From assembly GCF_013407855.1 (NCBI RefSeq), contig NZ_JACBZH010000001.1:868001-932000 (forward strand): DNA of 64,000 nucleotides, read 5' to 3'. The position numbers and the translations under genes were made by a program. Numbering within the stretch: position 1 is the first letter of the stretch; each line of letters opens with the position of its first letter. Shown here in pieces: positions 33,517 to 41,857 of this stretch. Source of the DNA: Actinopolymorpha rutila (GTDB lineage: Bacteria; Actinomycetota; Actinomycetes; Propionibacteriales; Actinopolymorphaceae). The notes under the pieces are model-generated. The model did not search any database, was not told where the DNA came from, and saw only the letters and a list, made by a program, of their open reading frames with translations.

Positions 33517-34974
33517 ATGGCCTCAGCTTCCTCCGCTTCTCCGGCTTCCTCACCTGCGAGCTCTCGGCGCCCGAACGTCGTGCTCATCGTCTCCGACGAC
33601 CACGGGTACGCCGACCGCGGCGCACTCGGCATCGACCCACAGGTGCGTACTCCCGCACTGGACCGGCTGGCGGCAACGGGTGTCACCTGCTCCCAGGCGT
33701 ACGTCACGGCGCCGATCTGCAGCCCGTCGCGCGCCGGGCTGATCGGCGGCCAGTACCAGCAGCGGTGGGGCGCACGGTGGTTCGACACCAGCGCGTTTCC
33801 CGACCACCTGCCCTCGCTGGCCGAACGCTTCGCCGACCTCGGCTACGCCACCGGCTACCTGGGCAAGGTGCACTACGGCAAGGAGGGACGCGGTGACCGG
33901 GCCTGTCCGCCGCACCACGGGTTCGCCGAGAGCTGGTACGGCCTGGCCGGGCAGCAGATGGGCCGGCTCAACTACCTGCACCACTCCCGGGCGGCGGTGG
34001 AGCGGTACGGGCCGGAGGCGTCGTGGCGGATGGCGGTGCAACCGATGCTCGACGGCGACGAGGAGTCCGACCTCGAGGGCTTCCTGACCGACGAGATCGG
34101 CGCCCGGGCACGCGACTTCGTGGCCCGGCACGAGGACGAGCCCTTCTTCTTGATGATGGCGTTCAACGCGGTGCACAACTTCTGCTTCCAGCTACCGGAG
34201 GAGGAGCTTGTCAAGCGCGGGTTGGCGAAGGTCGACGACTGGGACCCGTCGGTGTCGGAATACGTCGACTGGTACGACGGCGCGATCTGGCCCGACCTGC
34301 CCGACGGACGGGCGTACTACCTCGCCCAGCTCGAACTCATGGACGCCCAGATCGGCCGGCTGCTGGACGAGCTGGAAAGCCGCGGCCTGGCCGAGGACAC
34401 GATCGTCGTCTACACGACCGACAACGGTGGCTCCACCTGCAACTTCGGTGTCAACGCGCCCTTGCGCGGCACGAAGTACACGTTGTGGGAGGGCGGGATC
34501 CGGGTGCCGTTCCTGGTCCGCTGGCCGGCTGGTGACGTCGGTGACGCCGGTGACGCCGGTGGAGCGCCGGACGCGCGGTCGACCGACCGGCTGGTGAGCA
34601 CGCTGGACCTCTATCCCACGTTGCTGTCCGCCGCGGGCGCCGACCCCACGGCGTGGGAGCACAGCGACGGTGTCGACCAACTGCCCGCGCTGCGAGGCGA
34701 GCCGGACGCGCCCGGGCACGACGCGCTGCACTGGGACTGCGGTTTCCAGTGGGCGGTGCGGTTCGGTGACTGGAAGCTCCGGCACGCCGACGACGGCCGG
34801 CACGCGCAGGCGCTGCTGCGGACCGAGCACGCCGAGGTCGGCGTCGGCGACCGGCTCACCCACCTGGGCGCGGACATGGGTGAGGAACGCGACCTCGCCG
34901 CCGAGCATCCCGAACTGGTCGCCGAACTCACCGCACGGCACCGGGCCTGGCAGGCGGAGGTCGGCATCGGCTAG
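33517..34974 (+). CDS. Sulfatase (formylglycine-type)
   Basis: The product is 485 aa, starting at ATG 33517 with GGGAGG 9 nt upstream. It is of the alkaline-phosphatase superfamily: NVVLIVSDDHGYADRG (metal Asp pair), the activation motif APICSPSRAGLIGG with Cys68 as formylglycine precursor (CxPSR), GKVHYGKEGRG, and TDNGGSTCNFGVNAPLRGTKYTLWEGGIRVPFLVRWP. The C-terminus has WDCGFQWAVRFGDWKLRH. No signal peptide or Tat motif is evident after the Ser/Ala-rich head, so it may be cytoplasmic. A GDVGDAGDAGG repeat is present. The activating FGE is not in this window. Confidence 0.92.
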   Translation: MASASSASPASSPASSRRPNVVLIVSDDHGYADRGALGIDPQVRTPALDRLAATGVTCSQAYVTAPICSPSRAGLIGGQYQQRWGARWFDTSAFPDHLPSLAERFADLGYATGYLGKVHYGKEGRGDRACPPHHGFAESWYGLAGQQMGRLNYLHHSRAAVERYGPEASWRMAVQPMLDGDEESDLEGFLTDEIGARARDFVARHEDEPFFLMMAFNAVHNFCFQLPEEELVKRGLAKVDDWDPSVSEYVDWYDGAIWPDLPDGRAYYLAQLELMDAQIGRLLDELESRGLAEDTIVVYTTDNGGSTCNFGVNAPLRGTKYTLWEGGIRVPFLVRWPAGDVGDAGDAGGAPDARSTDRLVSTLDLYPTLLSAAGADPTAWEHSDGVDQLPALRGEPDAPGHDALHWDCGFQWAVRFGDWKLRHADDGRHAQALLRTEHAEVGVGDRLTHLGADMGEERDLAAEHPELVAELTARHRAWQAEVGIG

Positions 34975-35043
34975 GGCAGGCCCCGTTCAGCCGGCAGCGA
35001 AGAGTGCTGGCCCGCGCCGGACGTACGGACCAGACTTCGGCGC

Positions 35044-35799
35044 ATGTCGTCGCGAACCGTCGCCGTCCTGTCCGACATCCACGGTGTGCTGCCTGCCCTG
35101 GAGGCGGTGCTGGCCGAGCCGGACGTCGCCGCCGCCGACCGGATCGTGCTCACCGGCGACCTCGCCGCAGGGCCGCAGCCGGTGGAGACACTCGACACGC
35201 TGGCAGCCCTCGGCGACCGCGCGGTGTGGGTACGCGGCAACGCCGACCGCGAGCTGGTGGAGTACGCCGCCACCGGAACGATGGCCACCGACGATCCGGT
35301 GGCCCTTTGGGCGGCCGGGCAGCTGCGCAAGGACCAGTTGACACTGCTCGCGCAGCTGCCCACGTCGGTGGTGCTGGAGATCGACTGTCTCGGGCCGACG
35401 GTGTTCTGCCACGCGACGCCGCGCGACGACGAGGAGGTCGTCGTGGTCGACTCCCGGCTGGACCGGTGGAGCGAGGTGCTGGCTGGTCTCGACCCCGCCG
35501 TACGCACGGTGGTCTGCGGGCACACCCACATGCCGTACGCCCGCCTCGCGCACCGCCGGCTGGTCGTCAACCCCGGCAGTGTGGGCATGCCCTACGGCGG
35601 GGCGGGCGCGCACTGGGCGCTGCTCGGTCCGGGCGTGAGCCTGCGCGTGACCGGCTTCGACGTGGACGCCGCGTGCGAGCGGGTGGCCAGCGAGTCCGGT
35701 TTCCCCGACGCGGCCGAGTGGGCCGACTACTACCTGCGCTCCCGGGCCTCCGACGCGGACGCGCTCGCGGTGATGGCTCCCCGCGACGGCCGCCCCTGA
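35044..35799 (+). CDS. Calcineurin-like metallophosphoesterase
   Basis: The product is 251 aa, starting at ATG 35044. It is of the YfcE/DUF2437-type: VAVLSDIHGVLPALEAVL (DxH), IVLTGDLAAGP (GD), VWVRGNADREL (GN[AH]D), FCHATPRDD, VVCGHTHMPYARL (GHTH) and VVNPGSVGMPYGGAGAHWALL. It hydrolyses phosphodiesters or monoesters with two metals; the substrate is unknown. CAGACT 7 nt before the start suggests leaderless initiation. It is followed by purC 69 nt later. Confidence 0.92.
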   Translation: MSSRTVAVLSDIHGVLPALEAVLAEPDVAAADRIVLTGDLAAGPQPVETLDTLAALGDRAVWVRGNADRELVEYAATGTMATDDPVALWAAGQLRKDQLTLLAQLPTSVVLEIDCLGPTVFCHATPRDDEEVVVVDSRLDRWSEVLAGLDPAVRTVVCGHTHMPYARLAHRRLVVNPGSVGMPYGGAGAHWALLGPGVSLRVTGFDVDAACERVASESGFPDAAEWADYYLRSRASDADALAVMAPRDGRP

Positions 35800-35868
35800 C
35801 CACACCCGGCCTGATCGCCGGGCCCGGCCCAGCCGCCCGCGCCGGGCCGGCTCTGGGAGGATCGGGCC

Positions 35869-36729
35869 ATGAGCGAGCCCGCACCGCCGCCCGGCCTCAC
35901 CCACGTCTACTCAGGCAAGGTCCGCGACATCTACACCGACGGCGACGACCTGATCCTGGTCGCCTCGGACCGGATCTCGGTCTACGACGTCGTACTCCCC
36001 ACTCCGATCCCCGACAAGGGGCGGATCCTCACCGCCCTGTCGCTGTGGTGGTTCGAACGACTGGCCGACCTCGCCCCCAACCACGTCCTGTCCAGCACCG
36101 ACGTCCCGGCGGAGTTCGCCGGCCGGGCGATCCGGTGCCGGCGGCTTTCCATGGTGCCGGTGGAGTGCATCGCGCGCGGTTACCTCGCGGGCTCCGGCCT
36201 GGTGGAGTACGCCGACCGCGGCACCGTGTGCGGGGTGCCGCTCCCGCCGGGGCTGGTCGACGGCTCCAGGCTGCCCGAGCCGATCTTCACCCCCACCACC
36301 AAGGAGGCGGTGGGCACCCACGACCAGCCGATGACGTACGACGAGGTCGCCGGGAAGGTCGGTGCGGACACCGCGGGCGACCTGCGCGAGCTCACCGTCG
36401 GGATCTACCGGCGGGGTGCGCAGATCGCCGCCGAGCAGGGCATCGTCATCGCCGACACGAAGGTCGAGTTCGGTTTCGCGCCGGACGGCACGCTGACGAT
36501 CGCGGACGAGTTGCTGACACCGGACTCGTCGAGGTTCTGGCCGGCCGACTCCTGGGAGCCGGGCCACCCGCAGTTCGCCTACGACAAGCAGTTCGTCCGC
36601 GACTGGGCGACCTCCACCGGCTGGAACAAGCAGGCTCCCGCGCCCGAGGTGCCCGCGGACGTCGTGGCCGTGACCCGGCAGCGCTACGTCGAGGCGTACG
36701 AACGCCTCACCGGCGAACGCTGGTCCTGA
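35869..36729 (+). CDS. purC: SAICAR synthase
   Basis: The product is 286 aa, starting at ATG 35869 with GGGAGG upstream. It joins aspartate to CAIR with ATP. Seen: HVYSGKVRDIYTDGDDLILVASDRISVYDVVLPTPIPDKG, VECIARGYLAGSGLVEY (signature), PIFTPTTKEAVGTHDQPM, IADTKVEFGFAPDGTLTIADELLTPDSSRFWPAD, and KQFVRDWATSTGW. Complete. It is isolated from purSQ by the convergent sigma-like gene. Confidence 0.97.
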   Translation: MSEPAPPPGLTHVYSGKVRDIYTDGDDLILVASDRISVYDVVLPTPIPDKGRILTALSLWWFERLADLAPNHVLSSTDVPAEFAGRAIRCRRLSMVPVECIARGYLAGSGLVEYADRGTVCGVPLPPGLVDGSRLPEPIFTPTTKEAVGTHDQPMTYDEVAGKVGADTAGDLRELTVGIYRRGAQIAAEQGIVIADTKVEFGFAPDGTLTIADELLTPDSSRFWPADSWEPGHPQFAYDKQFVRDWATSTGWNKQAPAPEVPADVVAVTRQRYVEAYERLTGERWS

Positions 36730-36743
36730 GCGCTGTCCTGAAG

Positions 36744-36759
36744 GACCCGCCCGCGGGTC
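36744..36759. terminator. Short hairpin between purC and the convergent gene
   Basis: GACCCGC and GCGGGTC pair around CC, extended by an outer CCTGA/TCAGG. It overlaps the stop codon of the minus-strand gene. Confidence 0.4.
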
Positions 36760-38509
36760 AGGTCTGCGACGGCGGCGGTGTCGTCGGGGTCGATCCTGGC
36801 GCCGGCGGCGGCGTCGGGTCAGTGGTCGGCGGCGGCGACGGATCCGGGGTCGGCGGCGGAGGCTCCGGTGCCGGCGGCGGAGCGGGCGGCGAGGGCTCGG
36901 AGGTCGGCGGTGGCGAGGAGTGGCCGGGCGGCGGAGGCTCCGGCGTGCTCGTGCGGGTCCGGGTGGGTTGCGGGTTGGGCGCCGGCGGAACCGGCGCCGG
37001 CGTCGCCGTTCGGCGCGGCGTGGGAGCGGGTGCCGTGGGCAGCGGTCCGTCCGTCACAGTCGGTTTCGTCCGCTGGGTCGCCGGGCGATCGATGACGGCG
37101 TCCGACCGCGCCGCCGGCCGGGCGGCTTCGGCCGTCACAGCGGCCGTCGGCGGCACCGCCGGAAGCACGACACCCGTCTCCGGCGCCCTGGGGGAGTCCT
37201 GCACGAAGCCCATCCAGTCGTCCTCCGGTGGCCCCTCGGCCGCGGTGTCCCCGGCCCGGCTGCCGGGCACCCGGGCGCGGTCGGCGTCGGTGACGGGAGT
37301 GGTGCTGCCGATCATCGCCACGGTTCCCCAGGCCAGCGTGGCCACCGAGGCTGCGGCCAGCGCACCCATGGCGGCGATGCCGGCGGTCCGGCCGCGGAGG
37401 ACCCCACGGCCGGCCCAGAGTTGCCGGCCGGACGAGGCGAGGCGTTCGGTCCAGGACGGTGTCGCCTGCTGCGGGCCGTGCGGACGGGTGGCCGGGCCGA
37501 CGAGCACGAACGCGGGTGCCCCAGTCCGCCGCAGTGCGGCGAGGTAGCCCGGCGCGTGTGGTCCGAGGACCAGTCCGGCCAGCCGCTCCGGCAGGGCCGC
37601 GTCGGCCGCGACCAGCCGCTGGTGCAGGTCGGTGCAGGTCGGGCAGGTGGTCAGGTGGTCGGTGACCAGCCCCGCCTCCTCGTCGTACAGCCCGTCGAAG
37701 GTGTGCCGGCCCAGCGCCTCCAGGATCTCCCGGCACTGTGCGGGGGTGTCCTCGAGCTCGTCGAGCAGGCGGCGTACGTAGACGCGCCGGAACGCCGCCT
37801 CGGCGCGGTAGCCCGCGACGGCCGCCTCCGCGGCTTTGGTGCCGAGGACGACGGCGAGACGTTCGGGGTGGTCGTGCTCGACGGCGCTGTGCCACAGGAC
37901 GGTGAGGACGGACTCCGGCAGGTACGCCAGTGCTGTGTAAGCGGGGTCAGCCGGGCCAGCGGGGCCGGCCGGGTCCTGTTCTGAGCCGGAGCGGCGCAGG
38001 CCGTTGCCCGCCTCCAGCGTCGTGGAGGTGGAGACCCGCAGCACCGCCCGCAGGAAGAACGGCCGGAACGCCGCACGCGGCCCGGTGCCGGCGTGGACGG
38101 TGGCGAGTACCTGGTCACCGGCCGCCCGCAGCCGGTCCTCGGCTGTCGGAACGGCGTCGTCGGCCAGAGCGTCGCCGGGCAGAGCGTCGCCGGCCAGGGC
38201 TTCGCGAGGCAGGGAGGCGAGGAGGAGCCGGGCGGCGGGTTCGTGCCGCCGGATGAGTTCGGCGTAGGCGTCGACGTCACCGGAACGCGTGGCCGTGAGC
38301 AGAACGGCGTCCGGGCGGGGCCCCGGTGGGTCCGGCGGCAGCTCCGCCAGCAGGGTGCGCAGGCGGTCGTGACCGACGTGCCGGCCGGCCAGGTGCGACT
38401 GCGTCACCCAACGACCAGGTAGAAGTGGGTGACTCTGCATGATCACGCGGTGCTGTGGTGTCGGCTCGGCCGATCTCGGACCATTGGGATCGTTCGGTCC
38501 TGCCGACAT
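36758..38509 (-). CDS. Sigma-factor-like / zinc-finger / membrane fusion with Pro-rich tail
   Basis: The product is 583 aa, starting at ATG 38509 with GAGGGGG 7 nt upstream. Layout: a region-2-like helix (SGDVDAYAELIRRHEPAARLLLASL, about residues 75-100); a region-4-like helical part (LPESVLTVLWHSAVEHDHPERLAVVLGTKAAEAAVAGYRAEAAFRRVYVRRLLDEL); and a ZAS-type HTFDGLYDEEAGLVTDHLTTCPTCTDLHQRL (His-x-Cys-x2-Cys). A membrane helix (GIAAMGALAAASVATLAWGTVAM) and about 165 residues of Pro/Thr-rich outer tail follow. It thus joins sigma-like and anti-sigma-like parts in one membrane-anchored chain, a type known in actinomycetes but little studied. DNA binding is inferred from layout only. Confidence 0.75.
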   Translation of the reverse strand: MSAGPNDPNGPRSAEPTPQHRVIMQSHPLLPGRWVTQSHLAGRHVGHDRLRTLLAELPPDPPGPRPDAVLLTATRSGDVDAYAELIRRHEPAARLLLASLPREALAGDALPGDALADDAVPTAEDRLRAAGDQVLATVHAGTGPRAAFRPFFLRAVLRVSTSTTLEAGNGLRRSGSEQDPAGPAGPADPAYTALAYLPESVLTVLWHSAVEHDHPERLAVVLGTKAAEAAVAGYRAEAAFRRVYVRRLLDELEDTPAQCREILEALGRHTFDGLYDEEAGLVTDHLTTCPTCTDLHQRLVAADAALPERLAGLVLGPHAPGYLAALRRTGAPAFVLVGPATRPHGPQQATPSWTERLASSGRQLWAGRGVLRGRTAGIAAMGALAAASVATLAWGTVAMIGSTTPVTDADRARVPGSRAGDTAAEGPPEDDWMGFVQDSPRAPETGVVLPAVPPTAAVTAEAARPAARSDAVIDRPATQRTKPTVTDGPLPTAPAPTPRRTATPAPVPPAPNPQPTRTRTSTPEPPPPGHSSPPPTSEPSPPAPPPAPEPPPPTPDPSPPPTTDPTPPPAPGSTPTTPPPSQT

Positions 38510-38610
38510 GTACGCGCCCCCTCGTACCGTTCACCTACCGGAGCGGGCACTCTATTGCGTGTTCGGGACACTCGCCACGAGGCGGAAGCGGCCCGGATGC
38601 CGCCGCTCGC

Positions 38611-38616
38611 TAGGCT
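38611..38616 (+). promoter_or_regulatory. -10-like box upstream of purSQ
   Basis: TAGGCT lies 35 nt before the purS start, leaving room for a short leader and the GGAGAGG ribosome site. It shares a 141-bp divergent region with the sigma-like gene. Confidence 0.4.
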
Positions 38617-38650
38617 TGGCCGCAGTTGTCGCGTCCAGGAGAGGGGCACC

Positions 38651-38911
38651 GTGGCCAGGGTCGTCGTCGATGTCATGCCGAAACAGGCCATTCTCGACCC
38701 GCAGGGCCGTGCGGTCGCCGGTGCGCTGGAGCGGCTCGGGTTCGGCGGCATCGCGGACGTCCGCCAGGGCAAGCGGTTCGAGCTCGAGGTCGACGGCGAG
38801 CTGACCGAGGAGCGCCTCGCCGAGCTGCGCCGGGCCGCGGAGACGCTGCTCGCCAACACCGTGATCGAGGACTTCACGGTCCGGGTCGAGCACGTCACCA
38901 CACAGGCCTGA
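38651..38911 (+). CDS. purS: FGAM synthase subunit PurS
   Basis: The product is 86 aa, starting at GTG 38651 with GGAGAGG upstream. It has a small beta-alpha-beta fold: [79 protein letters not shown]. It bridges PurQ and PurL in the three-part FGAM synthase complex. The stop is one nt before the purQ start, so the two are translationally coupled. Confidence 0.95.
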   Translation: MARVVVDVMPKQAILDPQGRAVAGALERLGFGGIADVRQGKRFELEVDGELTEERLAELRRAAETLLANTVIEDFTVRVEHVTTQA

Positions 38912-38912
38912 C

Positions 38913-39587
38913 ATGCGCATCGGAGTGGTGACCTTCCCCGGTTCGCTCGACGACCGGGATGCCGCCCGCGCGGTGCGGATCGCCGGCGGTGAGCCCGTCG
39001 CGCTGTGGCACGGCGACGCCGACCTGGCCGGTGTGGACGCGGTGGTGCTGCCCGGCGGTTTCTCGTACGGCGACTATCTGCGGTGTGGAGCGATCGCGCG
39101 GTTCGCGCCGATCATGGGCCCGATCATCGAGGCGGCCGAGAAGGGCCTGCCGGTGCTCGGCATCTGCAACGGCTTCCAGATCCTGTGCGAGTCGCACCTG
39201 CTGCCGGGCGCGCTGGTCCGCAACGACCGGCGCAAGTTCGTCTGCCGCGACCAGCGGCTGCGCGTGGACAACGCCGAGACCGCCTGGACCTCCGCCTACA
39301 CAGCCGGGCAGGAGATCGTCGTACCGCTGAAGAACGGCGAGGGCGGGTACGTCGCCGACGAGGACACCCTCGACCGGCTGGAGGGCGAGGGACGGGTGGT
39401 CGTCCGCTACCTCGACGACAACCCGAACGGCTCCTACCGCGACATCGCGGGCATCACCAACGCCGCCGGCAACGTCGTCGGCCTGATGCCGCACCCCGAA
39501 CACGCGGTGGAGACGCTGTGCGGGCCGACCAGCGACGGGCTCGGCTTCTTCGCCTCGGTGCTGGGCCGCTTGGCCGCCGCCCGCTGA
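38913..39587 (+). CDS. purQ: FGAM synthase glutaminase subunit PurQ
   Basis: The product is 224 aa, starting at ATG 38913. It is a class I glutaminase: [41 protein letters not shown], the nucleophile motif [12 protein letters not shown] (Cys), and [11 protein letters not shown] (His-Glu of the triad). It supplies ammonia to PurL. Coupled to purS. purL lies 2.3 kb downstream, separated by an oppositely oriented two-component system. Confidence 0.96.
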   Translation: MRIGVVTFPGSLDDRDAARAVRIAGGEPVALWHGDADLAGVDAVVLPGGFSYGDYLRCGAIARFAPIMGPIIEAAEKGLPVLGICNGFQILCESHLLPGALVRNDRRKFVCRDQRLRVDNAETAWTSAYTAGQEIVVPLKNGEGGYVADEDTLDRLEGEGRVVVRYLDDNPNGSYRDIAGITNAAGNVVGLMPHPEHAVETLCGPTSDGLGFFASVLGRLAAAR

Positions 39588-39656
39588 CCCGGGCACCGGC
39601 TGTCAACCCTCCACCTGCGGGTGTCAACCCGCGCCTGACACCGGACTTCGGACCAG

Positions 39657-40295
39657 TCAGCGGCGCAGGTACGCCAGCACCGCCTGGACCCGGCGGTGTC
39701 CGGTGTCGTCGGGGTGCAGGTCGAGCTTGACGAAGATGTTGCCGACGTGCTTGTGCACCGCGCGCTCGGTGACCACGAGGCGCCGCGCGATGGCCGCGTT
39801 GCCGTGCCCCTCGGCCATCAGGGCGAGCACCTCGCGTTCCCGCGGGGTGAGCGCGTCGACCGGGTCGTGCCGGCGGGTCAGCAACTGTCGTACGACCTCG
39901 GGGTCCATCGCGGTGCCGCCGGCGGCCACCCGGCGCAGACTGTCGAGGAACTCCTCCACCCGGGCCACCCGGTCCTTCAGCAGGTAGCCGACGCCACCGC
40001 GCCCGTCGGAGAGAAGCTCACCGGCGTAGGTCTCCTCGACGTACTGCGAGAAGACCAGGACCGGAAGGCCGGGGTGTTCCTTCCGCGCGCGCAGGGCGGC
40101 GTGGATGCCCTCGTCCCGGTACGCCGGCGGCAGGCGTACGTCGACGATGCACACGTCCGGCGCGTGCTCGGCGACCGCGGCGAGGAACCCCGGCGAGTCG
40201 GCGGCCCGTGCCGCGACCTCGAACCCCGCGCTGGCCAGCACCAGCGTGAGGCCCTCGGCCAGCAGGACGTTGTCCTCGGCGATCACGACCCGCAC
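39657..40295 (-). CDS. NarL/LuxR-type response regulator
   Basis: The product is 212 aa, starting at ATG 40295. The receiver domain has VVIAEDNVLLAEGL (acidic pocket), CIVDVRLPP (phospho-Asp), VLVFSQYVE and GYLLKDRVAR (Lys). The C-terminal LuxR helix-turn-helix is LTPREREVLALMAEGHGNAAIARRLVVTERAVHKHVGNIFVKLDL. The start overlaps the end of the kinase gene by 13 nt, so the pair is co-translated. Targets unknown. Confidence 0.94.
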   Translation of the reverse strand: MRVVIAEDNVLLAEGLTLVLASAGFEVAARAADSPGFLAAVAEHAPDVCIVDVRLPPAYRDEGIHAALRARKEHPGLPVLVFSQYVEETYAGELLSDGRGGVGYLLKDRVARVEEFLDSLRRVAAGGTAMDPEVVRQLLTRRHDPVDALTPREREVLALMAEGHGNAAIARRLVVTERAVHKHVGNIFVKLDLHPDDTGHRRVQAVLAYLRR

Positions 40296-41563
40296 GGCAA
40301 CTCCACCAGCACGCTGGACGGCCCGCCGACGGGACTGTCCACCCGCACCACACCGTCGAGCGCGTCGACCCGGCGCCGGATCCCGGCCACTCCGGTGCCG
40401 AGGGCCTCGTCGATGCCGCCCAGCCCGTCGTCGGCCACCTCCACGACCAGCCGGTCGGCGCTGCGGGCGACCCGCACGTCCGCCCGGGTCGCCGCGCTGT
40501 GCTTGGCGACGTTGGTGAGCGACTCGGCGACCACGAAGTAGGCCGCCGCCTCCACCGGCGCCGGCACCCGGCCGAGGTCACCGACGTCCATCGTTGTGGG
40601 AACCGGGCAGCGGGCACCGAGTGCGGCCAGCGCGCCGTCGAGGCCCCGGTCGGCCAGGATCGGTGGGTACATCGTGCGGATCACGTCCCGAAGTTCCTGC
40701 ATCGCCTCCTCGGCTCCGCCGCGCGCCTCGCGGATGAGCTTCGCGGTCAACTCCGGCTGGTCGGCCCCGAGTTGCTCGGCCACCCCGAGCCGCATGGCGA
40801 TGGAGACCAGCCGGGCCTGGGTGCCGTCGTGCAGGTCGCGCTCGATCCGGCGGAGTTCGGCGTCGTGTGCGTCCAGGGCGCCGGCCCGGGTCTGGGTGAG
40901 GACGTCCACCCGGTTCGCCAACCGCGCCGCCTCGACCTCGGCGACCGAGGGAGCGAGTACGCGCATCGTGCGCCGCGCCTCCCACCTCGCGAGTGCGGGT
41001 GCGACCCACCACAGCACGGCGACGACCAGCACGAGCTGGGTGGCGCTGCCCGTGACGGCGTACCACGTACTCGGTGCCGGGTTGTCGAAGAGGAAGGTCG
41101 TCCCGGGGATCGCTGACCCCCCGATGAACTGCACCAGGGTGCCCGGGACGCCGATCACGGCGACCACCCCGACGAGGCCGCCCGCCGTGCCGACGAGGGC
41201 ATGCACGCACAGTCCCCGCAGTGCCCGCCTGGTGGCGGGGTCCGCGAGCATCCGGCGGAGGCGAGCCACTGCTCCGGGCGCGGGCTCCTCGCGGCCGGAA
41301 CCGTCCGGATCGGGTTCGGGCAGTGTCGGGAGGTCCACTCCGAGCAGCGCGGCCGCCCGCCGAGCCTCCCAGTCCGCCCACCGGCGTACGACGTCCAGGG
41401 CGGAGGGGAACAGCACCAGGCCGAGTCCGCCGACCGCGACGGTCACCGCGCTCACCACCACCAGCCCGATGCCGACCATCGCCGCCATGCCGGTGGCCAG
41501 GGAGACGAGGAGGTACGTCCCCGCGCGGGCGCCCCGCACGGTCCGGTCGCGCATCCCACTCAT
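40283..41563 (-). CDS. HisKA_3-type sensor histidine kinase
   Basis: The product is 426 aa, starting at ATG 41563 with AAGGAG 8 nt upstream; the same frame runs on upstream as an antisense shadow of purL and is not coding. It has two pairs of membrane helices (residues about 15-50 and 125-195) around a cytoplasmic linker. The dimerisation box is LRRIERDLHDGTQARLVSIAMRLGVAE with the phospho-accepting His, followed by HATPase: ESLTNVAKHSAA (N box), VEVADDGLGGID (D/G1) and GTGVAGIRRRVDALDG (G2). Similar kinases with an N-terminal Sensor-type membrane unit respond to envelope stress; the signal here is unknown. Confidence 0.93.
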   Translation of the reverse strand: MSGMRDRTVRGARAGTYLLVSLATGMAAMVGIGLVVVSAVTVAVGGLGLVLFPSALDVVRRWADWEARRAAALLGVDLPTLPEPDPDGSGREEPAPGAVARLRRMLADPATRRALRGLCVHALVGTAGGLVGVVAVIGVPGTLVQFIGGSAIPGTTFLFDNPAPSTWYAVTGSATQLVLVVAVLWWVAPALARWEARRTMRVLAPSVAEVEAARLANRVDVLTQTRAGALDAHDAELRRIERDLHDGTQARLVSIAMRLGVAEQLGADQPELTAKLIREARGGAEEAMQELRDVIRTMYPPILADRGLDGALAALGARCPVPTTMDVGDLGRVPAPVEAAAYFVVAESLTNVAKHSAATRADVRVARSADRLVVEVADDGLGGIDEALGTGVAGIRRRVDALDGVVRVDSPVGGPSSVLVELPCGS

Positions 41564-41857
41564 CGGCTGCTCCTTCGTCGTGAAGACCGTCGCGCCGGGC
41601 CCGGGTGGGCCGGCTGACCTCAAGTCTTCTTTCTCGGTGGGGCCGGCACAGTGGTGCGAGCTACACCTTAGGGGCGGGTGCGGAGGCCACCGCCGGGGCG
41701 ACGGGCCGGGCTGTGCCGGTCTGTCCGGGGCTGCCGGACCGGCCGGGTGGCCGCGCTCGGTACCGTTGGGCCTGTCGTGCCCGCCTCGCCGCCGGTGCCC
41801 AGCCGCCGACCGCAGCGAGGACGCGGACGAGTACACAGCGGACAGGAGAGCGCCCCG

